The position numbers were made by a program, and so were the translations under genes. Below, one piece after another: positions 18,536 to 27,001 of a DNA stretch of 64,000 nt. Origin of the DNA: Saccharothrix sp. HUAS TT1 (GTDB taxonomy: Bacteria; Actinomycetota; Actinomycetes; Mycobacteriales; Pseudonocardiaceae). Positions within the stretch are counted from its first letter, which is position 1, and each line of letters begins with the position of its first letter. The notes under the pieces were generated by a model. The model searched no databases. It was not told the origin of the DNA and saw only the letters and a list, made by a program, of their open reading frames with translations. The stretch spans positions 5,146,001-5,210,000 of the forward strand of contig NZ_CP160453.1 in the NCBI RefSeq assembly GCF_040744945.1. Reading direction: 5' to 3'.

Positions 18536-18735
18536 CGGCGGTGCGCATCACCCTCCACCGGGACCGCTGCATCGGCGCCGGGCAGTGCGTGATGATCGCG
18601 CCCGCGGTGTTCACCCAGGACGACGAGGCGCTGGTCGTGCTCGTCGAGGGCGGCGAGCACGGCGCGGACGACCCGCGCGTGCGCGAGGTGCCGCAAGCGT
18701 GCCCGGTGCAGGCGGTCGTGGTGCACGACGACTGA
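18532..18735 (+). CDS. Small [3Fe-4S] ferredoxin for P450
   Basis: The 67-aa ferredoxin starts with GTG overlapping the P450 stop. It has HRDRCIGAGQC, APAVFTQDDEALV and QACPVQAV, giving the three ligand cysteines of the P450-linked 3Fe-4S type. It is the second such ferredoxin in the cluster and is coupled to the third P450. A perfect hairpin follows 14 bases after its stop, so this is a two-gene transcript. Confidence 0.92.
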   Translation: MTAVRITLHRDRCIGAGQCVMIAPAVFTQDDEALVVLVEGGEHGADDPRVREVPQACPVQAVVVHDD

Positions 18736-18748
18736 GGGCGGTGGGGCC

Positions 18749-18782
18749 GACCCCGTGGGCGTGACACCACGGCCACGGGGTC
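18749..18782 (+). terminator. Hairpin terminator after the P450-ferredoxin pair
   Basis: GACCCCGTGG pairs perfectly with CCACGGGGTC (10 bp, 14-base loop) 14 bases after the ferredoxin stop. The right arm runs into TCTT, a short pyrimidine tract. Confidence 0.75.
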
Positions 18783-18833
18783 TTGCGCTGCCCGGAGCCG
18801 GTTCCGAGCACAGACGAGGAGAAGGAGACACCC

Positions 18834-19613
18834 ATGTCCGCACAGCGCCACGACGAGCGCGCCCGGTGGCTCAGGGAGTACCACGCGAGCCGGGGCGGCG
18901 CGCCGCGCCTGGTGTGCTTCCCGCACGCGGGCGGATCGGCGAGCTGGTACCACCCGATGTCGCACGCCCTGGCGCCGGACGTGTCCGTCCTCGCGGTCCA
19001 GTACCCCGGTCGCCAGGACCGCCGGGACGAGGCGCCGCTCGACGACGTCGGCGCCATCGCCCGGCAGGTCGCACCACTCGTGGCCGACCTGCCCGGCGAT
19101 CCTCCCGCGCTGTTCGGGCACAGCATGGGCGCGCTGGTGGCGTTCGAGGTCGCGCGGCTGCTGACCGGCAAGCACGACGAGGCGCCGGCGCACCTGTACG
19201 TGTCCGGGCGGCGCGCCCCCGACCGGCGCCGCTCCGAGGCGGTGCACCTGATGGACGAGCGGGGCCTGCTGGCCGAGGTCGCCGCGCTCGGCGGCACGGG
19301 CGCGGCGAACCTGCGGGACCGCGACCTGGTGGCGATGGTGCTGCCGCCGCTGCGCGCGGACTACCGCGCCGTGGAGACCTACCGGCACACGCCGGGGGAG
19401 CCGCTGACGTGCCCGGTGACCGTGCTGACCGGTGACGCCGACCCGAAGACGACCGCCGCCGAGGCGGAGGGGTGGCGAGAGCACACCACCGGCGCGTTCG
19501 ACCTGCGGGTCTACCCCGGCGGCCACTTCTTCCTGACCGACCACCAGGCCGAGGTGCTGGACCTGCTGCGCGGCGGGCTCACCCGGACGCGCGGGACCGT
19601 GCGCTCGGACTGA
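18834..19613 (+). CDS. Type II (editing) thioesterase
   Basis: The 259-aa alpha/beta hydrolase is of the kind found beside PKS and NRPS clusters, where it clears misprimed or decarboxylated units from carrier proteins. It shows LVCFPHAGGSASWY at the N-terminus, the nucleophile elbow FGHSMGAL (Ser about 99) and YPGGHFFL with the catalytic His near the end. The aspartate lies in TGDADPKT. ATG at 18834 follows GAAGGAG. It is the last + gene of the polyketide block and ends at a very strong hairpin. It has its own leader after the preceding terminator, so it may be transcribed separately. Confidence 0.92.
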   Translation: MSAQRHDERARWLREYHASRGGAPRLVCFPHAGGSASWYHPMSHALAPDVSVLAVQYPGRQDRRDEAPLDDVGAIARQVAPLVADLPGDPPALFGHSMGALVAFEVARLLTGKHDEAPAHLYVSGRRAPDRRRSEAVHLMDERGLLAEVAALGGTGAANLRDRDLVAMVLPPLRADYRAVETYRHTPGEPLTCPVTVLTGDADPKTTAAEAEGWREHTTGAFDLRVYPGGHFFLTDHQAEVLDLLRGGLTRTRGTVRSD

Positions 19614-19616
19614 GCG

Positions 19617-19671
19617 CGCAGCCGGACCGCCCGGCCCGGCTGCGTGAGCCGGGCCGGGCGGTCCGGCTGCG
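19617..19671. terminator. Strong bidirectional terminator between convergent genes
   Basis: A perfect 24-bp stem (19617-19640 with 19648-19671, GC-rich) closes a 7-base loop. It starts four bases after the thioesterase stop and lies 45 bases before the stop of the convergent carboxylase gene, so it can end both transcripts. Confidence 0.85.
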
Positions 19672-19716
19672 TGGTGGTCCGTTCGCGGTCCCGTCCGGGC
19701 CCGGCTCGTCGGCCGG

Positions 19717-22700
19717 TCAGGGCCTCCAGGGGCGCGACGCGCCCCGCACCGCCGCGATGATGCCCGGCCGCAGCTCCCGCGCCGGCAGGACGCGGTCCAC
19801 GGAGCCGACCTCGACGGCGCGGTGGATGTCGTGGATGCGGTCGAACTCGGCCGCCACCTCGCCCAGCTTCTCCGCCCGCACCACCCGCCGCACGCGGGCC
19901 GGGTCCTCCCCGCCGTGCTCCCGGCCGCCACCCGCCCCGGTCAGGGCGAGCACGCGCGGGTCCGCGGCGGTGCGCCGGTCGACGTCGCGGGAGAAGACGA
20001 CGGCCGCGGCGGGCGCGCCGCCGATGACCGAGGCGAACGACCCCTCGACGGCGAGGACCGTCACGCCGGGGTTGAGCGCCTTGGAGAACACCACGAACGC
20101 CCCGCCGTGGTAGCGGGACACCACGCAGAACACGATCCGGCCGCGGAAGTTCACCACCGCCCGGCCGATCTCGGCGCCGAACTCCAGTTGGAGCTCCCGC
20201 ATCGACTCGGGGGAGCCGTCGAACCCGGACAGGTTCGCCAGCACCACCACCGGGCGCACGCCGGAGGCGGCGTTGATCGCCCTGGCGACCTTCTTCGACG
20301 ACCGGGGGAACAGCGTGCCCGACGTGTACGCGCCAGGCCCGTCGGCGGGCGGGAACCCGCGCCGCGCCACGGTCGTCGACTCGATGCCCAGCAGGCACAC
20401 GGGTTGCCCGCCGAGGTGCGCGTCGAGGACCACCGCCGTCTCGCCGCCCACGAGGTCCGCCCAGCGCTCCAGCACCGGCCGGTCCTGGTCGGACACGGCG
20501 CGCAGGACCGCCCGGATGTCGAACGGCTTCTTGCGGTCGGGGTTGCTCTCGGCGGAGAAGATCTGACCCACCGAGGTGAACGGGCTGTCGCCCGCCGGGT
20601 GCGGGTAGGGCGTGACGTCCCGGTCCTCCGGGTCCGCGGTCGACGCCGCGCGGGGACCCGTCTCGCCCGGCACGACGTAGGTGTGGTCGTAGTGCGCCAT
20701 CAGCACGTCGCGCGCCCCGGCGAGGTCTTCGGCCCGGTACTGCGCCTGGCCGTTCGGGCCCATGACGCGGTCGTACCCGCCGATGCCCGCGTTGTCCTCG
20801 GCGGACACGCCACCGGAGAAGTCCAGCGACCGCTTGCCGGTCAGCACCATCGCCGATCCGGGCACCATCACCAGCACGCCCCTGGTGTGCATGAGCATGG
20901 TGGCCTCGGCGCTCCAGTACGGCTGCGCGCCGACCGCGATGCCCGACACCACGATGTTGACCTCGCCACCGTCCTGGGTGAACTCGACGATGCGCCGCAG
21001 CACGGCCGCTACCCAGTCCATGTTCTCGGTACCCGACTCGCGCGAGATCCGCGCGCCCGCCGACACCGCGAACCACTCGACCGGCAGCCGCAGCGCCGCG
21101 GCCAGGTCCAAGGCGGCGATCACGCGCCGGCACTCCGGCGCGGACAGCGCGCCCAGCGCCTTGGTGGCGTCGCCCAGCAGGATGACGCGGGACACGCCCT
21201 CCGGGTGCTTCGGGGTCGGCGTGCTCACCACGCCGACGACCACCGCGGCGGTGTTCTCGCCCTTCGGCCGGTCCACCGGCACGAGGGTGTCGCCGTCCAG
21301 GTCGTACTCGGTGAACGTGCCGCCCGCGCCGGCCGCGAGACCGGCCAGCTCGTGGGGGTGGACCACGCCGCGGGCACGGGCGTTCGACACCGTGCGCGCG
21401 TAGCCGTCCAGCGGGCGCAGCGGCCCGACCGGCGGCAGACCGGGGACCACCCGCAACCGCCCCTGCGCGTCCGGCACGACCCGGACGGCGAGGTCCGCCT
21501 CGTCACCCGCGCCGTCGGCGTGCCGGTGACCCAGGACCAGCACCTCGGCGAGGTCCAGTCCGTCTGCGTCCGGGAGCAGGCGCTCCAGCGCGGCGGCGAC
21601 CTCGGACCCCTCGACGTCGACGGGTGGCCACAGGTAGACGAGCACGCGGTGGCCGTGCGCGGCGCCCGACTCCAGCCGGGCGTGCCGGATCGCGCCCAGG
21701 CACAGGGCGAGGGTTTCCTCCGCCGCCGGCAGCTCCACGACCCCGTCGTCCCGGCGCCGCGCGGTCAGGCCGCGGACCTGGCCGAGCGCGAGGAGCCGGA
21801 CGTCGGACGGGTCGCCCGCCGCGGTGCAGCGGAACAGCGCCACCTCGTCGTCCCCGGTGGGCAGCCGGTCCAGGGTGAACCCGCTCATCCGCTCCCACTG
21901 CACGCGCTCGGCGACGTACGGGTGCAGACCGCGCAGCAGCCGATCCTCCACCAGGCCGTTCGGGCCCGGGACGAACGTGAAGTGGTGGTGCCCGGTCCCG
22001 CCGCGCCGGGTGGCGGTCACCGTGATCCGGCCGATCTTCTCGGGCAGCTCGGTCGAGCCGAGCGGTTCGAGCAGTCGCGCGGCCGCGGTGTCGGCGTCGG
22101 CGGGGGAGTCGTCCCACAGCACGTGCACGTCGGCGACCACGGTCTGCTCCTGCCCCAGTTCGACGATCCCGCGCTGCGCCGCGGCGAGCCGGTCGAACGG
22201 GACGGCGGTGCTCACCAGCCGCGAGCCACTGGCCAGGTGCTCGGCGACGAGGAAGGCGCAGCCGCCCACCTCCGCCGGGCGCACGTCACCCAGGGCCTGG
22301 CCGCCGTAGTGCCGGTGGGCCAACGCCTCCAGCAGCGGGTCGGGACCCGCGCCGGTCCGGCCGAACCGTCCGGTCAGGAGCCGGACCAGGGGCTCGGGCG
22401 TCGCCGCGACGGCGGCCAGGCGCTCCGCGCGATCGGGGGCGGACGGGGCGTGGTCGAGGTGGCGGAGGTGCCGCCGGGCGTCGGCGTGGGAGCGGGCCCG
22501 TGCCCGGCGGCGCGCGGGGCCGGTGAACCACCGCAGCAGGACGGCCCGCGCGGTGTCGGCGAGATCGGGGAACGCCGTCCGCGCGGTCGAGGCCAGGTGG
22601 TCGAGCGCGGTCCGCACCGCTTCCCGGTCGGGCGCCGCCGGTGGGCGCTCGGCCAGCCACCGCCGCAGCAGGGCTCGGACGACCTCGGCGGCCTCCCCCG

Positions 22701-25131
22701 CGCGCCGCAGCGCCAAGTGCAGCCGGAACACCGCCTCGCCGACCCCGTCGCCGCGCTCCACGTCGTCGACGCCGTAGTGCGCGAGCGCGGCGCGCAGGAG
22801 CCGCCGGAAGGACGCCGACACACCGGCCCGGTCGGCGTCGAGCGTGGTGAGGTACCAGTGGAAGTCCTCGCGCGGCGCCCGGCCGCCGTCCTCGGCGCGG
22901 TCGGCGCTCAGCCCGCACACCGCGGTGAACACCCGCAGCAGCCGCGCTTCGCCGGCCAACGGCCGATCGGCGAGTTCCCGGCGGGCGGCGAGGTACCCGT
23001 CCAGGGCCGGGACCGGGCCGTGCCCGAGGACGGCGTCGTGCAGCACGTCCAGCAGGTGGGCCGCGCAGCGCTCGGCGGACTCCTCAGCCGCGGCGGGGAA
23101 GCGCACGTCGACGGTCGACCCGTCGCCCACCCCCGACCGCTCGCCGACGTCGAGGCGTGCCAGCGGGGCGCCCGCCACGACCTGCGTGCCGACCGGCACG
23201 CACAGCTCGGTGAGGCGGGCGCGGGCGGGCGCCCGCACCGCGCTCTCCATCTTCATCGCCTCCAACACCACCACGGGGTCGCCGGCGGCCACCTCGGCGC
23301 CCACCGCCACGGGCGCCGCGACCACCAAGCCCGGCATCGGCGCCCGCAGCAGGCCGCCCTCGTTGCGGCTCAAGCGGTGCGCCGTGCCTTCGACCTCCAC
23401 GTGGTACACGGGATCGCGCGCGTCGACGACCACGCGGTGGCGCACACCGTCGACGACGAGTTCCGCGGCGTGCCGGTCGAACCGCCGCACCTCCACGGTC
23501 GCCTCGGTCACCTCGGTCACCTCGGTCACCTCGGTCGCACCGGGCACCGACACGCGGTAGCGCCCGACGCCCGTCCTGGTGACCTCGACCCGGTGACCCG
23601 CGGTGCCCGCGAGGAAGTCGAACGACCGGGTGACCTCGTGGTCGGTCGCCGGGCGACCGCCGCGCGCCGAGTCCAGCAGCGCGGCGCGCGAGACCTCGTC
23701 CGCGGCGTCCGCCGCCTCGATGCCCGCCACCGCGAGCGCCACCGCGAGGTGCGGGGCGCCACCGCGCCCGGACGCGCCACGCATGCGGTCGACCCACGCC
23801 GTGTCCGCCGTGCCGTCGATGACGTCCGGGTGGGACAGCAGCTCCAGCAGGAAGCCCTTGTTGGTCGTGCCGCCCTCGATGACGACCGAGGTCTCGGTCA
23901 GCGCCCGGCGCAACCTGGCGAGCGCTTCGGCGCGCGTCGCGCCGTAGGCGATCACCTTCGCGATCATGGAGTCGAACTCCGCGGGGATCACGTCACCCGC
24001 ACCGACACCGGTGTCCACGCGAATCCCGGGACCGGTCGGCAGGTCCAGGCGCGCGATACGCCCCGGGCAGGGCGTGAAATCGCGGTCGGGGTCCTCGGCG
24101 TTGAGCCGCGCCTCGACCGCGTGGCCGGTCTCGCGCGGCGGCTCGCCGGTCAGCGGTCGCCCCGCCGCCACCCGGAGCTGGGCTCGAACCAGGTCGAACC
24201 CGGTGGTGGCCTCGGTGATCGGGTGCTCGACCTGCAGGCGGGTGTTGACCTCCAGGAAGGCGAACGTCCTCGTGCCGGGGTGGTACAGGAACTCGACCGT
24301 GCACGCGCCGCGGTACTCGACGGCGCACGCCAGCCGCTCGGCCGCGGCCTTGATGTGCTCCACCTGGCCACGGGTCAGGACGGGCGATGCCGACTCCTCG
24401 ATCACCTTCTGGTTGCGCCGCTGCACCGAGCAGTCGCGAACCCCCAGCGCCCAGGCCGTGCCCTGTCCGTCCGCGATGACCTGCACCTCCACGTGCCGGG
24501 CGCCGGTCACCAACCGCTCAAGGAACATCACCCCGCTGCCGAACGCGCGTTCCGCCTCCGACGACGTCCGCTCGAACGCCTCGGCCAGCTCCGCCCGCGA
24601 GTCGATCCGGCGGATGCCGCGACCACCGCCGCCCGCGCTCGCCTTGAGCATCAACGGGTAGCCGATCGCGTCGGCCGCCTCCACCGCCGCCCGGAGGTCC
24701 GCCACCGGACCGCCGCTCCACGCCGCCACCGGCACACCGACCCGCTCGGCCAGCAGCTTCGAGCCGATCTTGTCCCCGAGCAGGCGCATGGCCGCGGCGC
24801 TCGGGCCGATGAACGTGACACCGAGCCGGTCGCACAGCTCGACGAAATCGGGGTTCTCCGCGACGAAGCCCCAGCCGACCCAGGCCGCGTCGGCGCCGGT
24901 CTCCACGAGAGCCCGCTCCAGCACCGCCAGGTCGAGGTAGGGGCGGGAAGCCGCGGGGCCGAGGAGGTACGCGTGGTCAGCCCGCCGGACGAAGGTCGCC
25001 GCGTCGTCCACATCGGTGTGCAGCGCGACTGTCTCGATCCGCGCTCCCGTCTGCTCGACGAGGTCACCGACGGTGTGGAGGAGCCGGAGCGCGGCCTCGC
25101 CGCGGTTGACGATGGCGATTCTGCTGAACAA
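19717..25131 (-). CDS. Single-chain multidomain acyl-CoA carboxylase (BC-BCCP-central-CT)
   Basis: The 1804-aa protein is predicted to carboxylate acetyl- or propionyl-CoA. The N-terminal biotin carboxylase (about 1-450) has the ATP-grasp loop KASAGGGGRGIR and EVNTRLQVEHPITE. The biotin carrier has VVLEAMKMESAV with biotinyl Lys near 627. A long central region (about 700-1230) has no catalytic motif. The carboxyltransferase (about 1240-1804) includes RPKGENTAAVVVGVVSTPTP and SFASVIGGAPAAAVVF. This order resembles eukaryotic ACC more than the usual actinobacterial two-subunit enzymes; single-chain forms are known from some actinomycetes. TTG at 25131 was chosen because GAGGAG lies 9 bases upstream and LFSRIAIVNRGEAA is the usual beginning. 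It may feed malonyl- or methylmalonyl-CoA to the neighbouring PKS, or serve lipid metabolism. Confidence 0.9.
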   Translation of the reverse strand: MFSRIAIVNRGEAALRLLHTVGDLVEQTGARIETVALHTDVDDAATFVRRADHAYLLGPAASRPYLDLAVLERALVETGADAAWVGWGFVAENPDFVELCDRLGVTFIGPSAAAMRLLGDKIGSKLLAERVGVPVAAWSGGPVADLRAAVEAADAIGYPLMLKASAGGGGRGIRRIDSRAELAEAFERTSSEAERAFGSGVMFLERLVTGARHVEVQVIADGQGTAWALGVRDCSVQRRNQKVIEESASPVLTRGQVEHIKAAAERLACAVEYRGACTVEFLYHPGTRTFAFLEVNTRLQVEHPITEATTGFDLVRAQLRVAAGRPLTGEPPRETGHAVEARLNAEDPDRDFTPCPGRIARLDLPTGPGIRVDTGVGAGDVIPAEFDSMIAKVIAYGATRAEALARLRRALTETSVVIEGGTTNKGFLLELLSHPDVIDGTADTAWVDRMRGASGRGGAPHLAVALAVAGIEAADAADEVSRAALLDSARGGRPATDHEVTRSFDFLAGTAGHRVEVTRTGVGRYRVSVPGATEVTEVTEVTEATVEVRRFDRHAAELVVDGVRHRVVVDARDPVYHVEVEGTAHRLSRNEGGLLRAPMPGLVVAAPVAVGAEVAAGDPVVVLEAMKMESAVRAPARARLTELCVPVGTQVVAGAPLARLDVGERSGVGDGSTVDVRFPAAAEESAERCAAHLLDVLHDAVLGHGPVPALDGYLAARRELADRPLAGEARLLRVFTAVCGLSADRAEDGGRAPREDFHWYLTTLDADRAGVSASFRRLLRAALAHYGVDDVERGDGVGEAVFRLHLALRRAGEAAEVVRALLRRWLAERPPAAPDREAVRTALDHLASTARTAFPDLADTARAVLLRWFTGPARRRARARSHADARRHLRHLDHAPSAPDRAERLAAVAATPEPLVRLLTGRFGRTGAGPDPLLEALAHRHYGGQALGDVRPAEVGGCAFLVAEHLASGSRLVSTAVPFDRLAAAQRGIVELGQEQTVVADVHVLWDDSPADADTAAARLLEPLGSTELPEKIGRITVTATRRGGTGHHHFTFVPGPNGLVEDRLLRGLHPYVAERVQWERMSGFTLDRLPTGDDEVALFRCTAAGDPSDVRLLALGQVRGLTARRRDDGVVELPAAEETLALCLGAIRHARLESGAAHGHRVLVYLWPPVDVEGSEVAAALERLLPDADGLDLAEVLVLGHRHADGAGDEADLAVRVVPDAQGRLRVVPGLPPVGPLRPLDGYARTVSNARARGVVHPHELAGLAAGAGGTFTEYDLDGDTLVPVDRPKGENTAAVVVGVVSTPTPKHPEGVSRVILLGDATKALGALSAPECRRVIAALDLAAALRLPVEWFAVSAGARISRESGTENMDWVAAVLRRIVEFTQDGGEVNIVVSGIAVGAQPYWSAEATMLMHTRGVLVMVPGSAMVLTGKRSLDFSGGVSAEDNAGIGGYDRVMGPNGQAQYRAEDLAGARDVLMAHYDHTYVVPGETGPRAASTADPEDRDVTPYPHPAGDSPFTSVGQIFSAESNPDRKKPFDIRAVLRAVSDQDRPVLERWADLVGGETAVVLDAHLGGQPVCLLGIESTTVARRGFPPADGPGAYTSGTLFPRSSKKVARAINAASGVRPVVVLANLSGFDGSPESMRELQLEFGAEIGRAVVNFRGRIVFCVVSRYHGGAFVVFSKALNPGVTVLAVEGSFASVIGGAPAAAVVFSRDVDRRTAADPRVLALTGAGGGREHGGEDPARVRRVVRAEKLGEVAAEFDRIHDIHRAVEVGSVDRVLPARELRPGIIAAVRGASRPWRP
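23503..23538 (-). repeat. Four 9-bp tandem repeats in the carboxylase coding sequence
   Basis: CTCGGTCAC is repeated exactly three times, followed by a one-base variant CTCGGTCGC. On the coding strand this gives EVT-EVT-EVT-EAT in a linker after the biotin carboxylase domain. In-frame gain or loss of units would change linker length only. Confidence 0.9.
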
Positions 25132-25519
25132 GGGCGTGCTCCTCGTGGACGGTGGGCCGGTCCGGTGCCGGCCCCTGGGCGTGCGTCTGCGTGGAACCGC
25201 GCGTACTCCTGTCGCACCGGCCGCCGCACGTCGTGGCCGTCCGGCTCCAGTGGGTTGTCCGCCGTGCTGCAACCGCGCACCGTGGTCGAGACGATCGAAC
25301 CTCCGAGGGCTGTCCCTCGGGCCTGTGCGACTTCAGAGTGGGAGGCGCGGACGACACCGGTCAACGAAGCGGGCCATCGTCTAGGTGGATTGCCAATTTC
25401 GGCGTTCACGGCAGGACTGGGCCACCGGCGGTACGGGTCCTGGGCTCCGGTGGCCCAGGCGGTAACCGCTTGCCCTTGCCCGCTCGACCTCGTCCACGCT
25501 GCCGCGGTTCCCGGCTGAC
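25132..25519. other. Intergenic region upstream of the carboxylase
   Basis: This 388-bp stretch holds the carboxylase ribosome binding site (GAGGAG on the - strand just right of 25131) and presumably its promoter. Frames crossing it are shadows or short and show no family resemblance. I see no clear operator. Confidence 0.5.
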
Positions 25520-25548
25520 GGGTGGTGCCGGGGTGAGCGGCACCACCC
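25520..25548 (-). terminator. Hairpin terminator downstream of the truncated secreted-protein gene
   Basis: GGGTGGTGCCG pairs with CGGCACCACCC (11 bp) over a 7-base loop, nine bases beyond the - strand stop at 25557. Its survival shows that the 3' end of the remnant gene is intact. Confidence 0.7.
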
Positions 25549-25556
25549 CGGGGGTG

Positions 25557-26213
25557 TCAGTTGACCGGGCAGGGGGTGCTGGGGCGGGTCAGGGTGACGC
25601 GGGCGTGGTTGATCACGAGGTCGACGCTGTTGAGCAGGCGGATGTGCGGGGCGTTGACGGCGATGCGGGCGCCGTCTGCCGGGGGTCGTTGTTGGTTGAC
25701 CACGATGGTGGCCGCGAGCGGGATGGTGGTGGTCAGGTCGGTCGCGGGGTCGGCCACGGGGGTGCCGTTGATCCGCAGGTTGACCAGTTCGGCCTGTCCG
25801 GCGGCGGTGACGGCGCTAGCGCCGTTCTCGTCGGCGGTGGCCGTGGCGTGGATCTCGTCGGTGGTGATGAGGCCGCCCAGCGGGGAGACCTGCGCGGTGC
25901 GGGCCCACGCGGTGGCGGTGCGCTCGCCGTCGCCGTCGACCACGCCGCGGGCCTCGGTGTCGATCACCTCCAGCGAGCCGACACCGGGCAGGGTCGCGCC
26001 GAGGAACCCGTCCTGGTCGAGGCCCGGTTGGATGGTGCAGCCCGGGTCGGACGGTGCGAGCGGGCCGACGCCGACGAGCGGGGCGGTCAGCTTGCCGCCG
26101 TGGGCGTGGGCGTCGAACACCAGCCTCGGCGCGGTGAAGCGGACGGAGGCGCAGCCCGGCGCGTCGAGACCCGCGCGTGCGGTGACGTCGGTGGCGCAGG
26201 TGGTGTAGGTACC
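25557..26213 (-). pseudogene. 3' remnant of a secreted beta-rich protein (choice-of-anchor P-like)
   Basis: About 219 recognisable codons end CPVN-stop. The sequence is Ala/Thr/Val-rich with regular strands (LEVIDTEARGVVDGDGERT, TDEIHATATADENG, INGTPV), paired cysteines and no catalytic motif. It resembles actinomycete secreted proteins annotated as choice-of-anchor P. No signal peptide exists. Upstream of about 26213 the frame stays open, but only as antisense of the decarboxylase fragment on the other strand, so the true 5' end is lost. It meets the next remnant head-to-head at one point, which implies a rearrangement. The family assignment is moderate; the truncation is the firmer call. 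Confidence 0.65.
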
Positions 26214-26822
26214 GGGCTGGCCGACGCCGACTCGGTCGCCATCGACCCGCACAAGTGGCTGTTCCAGCCCTACGAGATCGGCTGCCTGCTCGTCCGGGAC
26301 CCGGCCGCGCTGCACCGGGCGTTCGCGCTGGACCGGTTCCGCGCGCGGGCCGGGTACCTCGACCTCACCCGGTCCGCGCCCGACGAGGTCAACCTGTCCG
26401 ACCACGGCGTCCAGTTCACCACTGCCGCCCGTGCGCTCAAGCTGTGGTTGTCGTTCAAGGGTTTCGGCGTGGCCGCCTTCCGCGCGGCCATCGACCACGG
26501 GCTCGACCTGGCCGAGCACGCCGCCGAACTCGTCGAGCGGAGCGACGAGCTGGAACTGCTCGCCGGACCGAGCCTGGGCATCCTCTGCTTCCGGTACCGG
26601 CCTCGGGCCGCGGACGACGCCGCGGACCTCGACGCGATCCAGACCCGCATCGTCGAGACCGTCAACCGCGGGGACCGGTTCATGATGGCCACGACCGTCG
26701 TGGACGGCCGCCGGGCACTGCGGCTGTGCACCATCAACCCCCGCACCACCCCGGCCGACGTCGACAGGCTCGCCGCCGACGTCCTGGAAGCGGGACGGGC
26801 GCAGGGCGGCGCCCCGGCCTGA
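26214..26822 (+). pseudogene. 3' remnant of a PLP-dependent aromatic-amino-acid-type decarboxylase
   Basis: The frame reads GLADADSVAIDPHKWLFQPY, containing the PLP-binding Lys of the group II decarboxylase family (HKW), and runs about 200 codons to a normal family C-terminus (MMATTVVDGRRALRLCTINP). Roughly the first 280-300 residues of such enzymes, including the PLP-stacking His region, are absent. Upstream in frame is only antisense of the adjoining secreted-protein remnant, with no start signal, so the gene is broken at about 26210. The retained part has no internal stop, which suggests a fairly recent event. Confidence 0.8.
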
Positions 26823-27001
26823 CCGGCCGTGAGCAGGTCATCCTCAATGCGTCGCGGCGGGGCTCGGCGATTCGCGAACCTCCGTGCGGCGAAAGGGTTT
26901 CGCGGACCTTTGCGCCGTCCGGCCGACACCGCCGCAGGTGCGCGGGAGTTACCGTTGATCGATCCAGTACCACTTCAGGACGTACTCGCAACGGAGCGAT
27001 C

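Noticed and set aside
19822..25518. A 1898-codon open frame on the + strand opposite the carboxylase
   Set aside because: Antisense shadow; the translation is low-complexity and the - strand encodes a recognisable BC-BCCP-CT protein.
26208..26213. GGTACC at the gene breakpoint as evidence of a cloning join
   Set aside because: A single hexamer is expected by chance. It is mentioned in the breakpoint finding but not taken as proof.
26214..26519. N-terminal about 100 residues of the - strand frame covering the secreted-protein remnant
   Set aside because: They are antisense to the decarboxylase fragment, have no signal peptide and are not protein-like, so they were excluded from the remnant.
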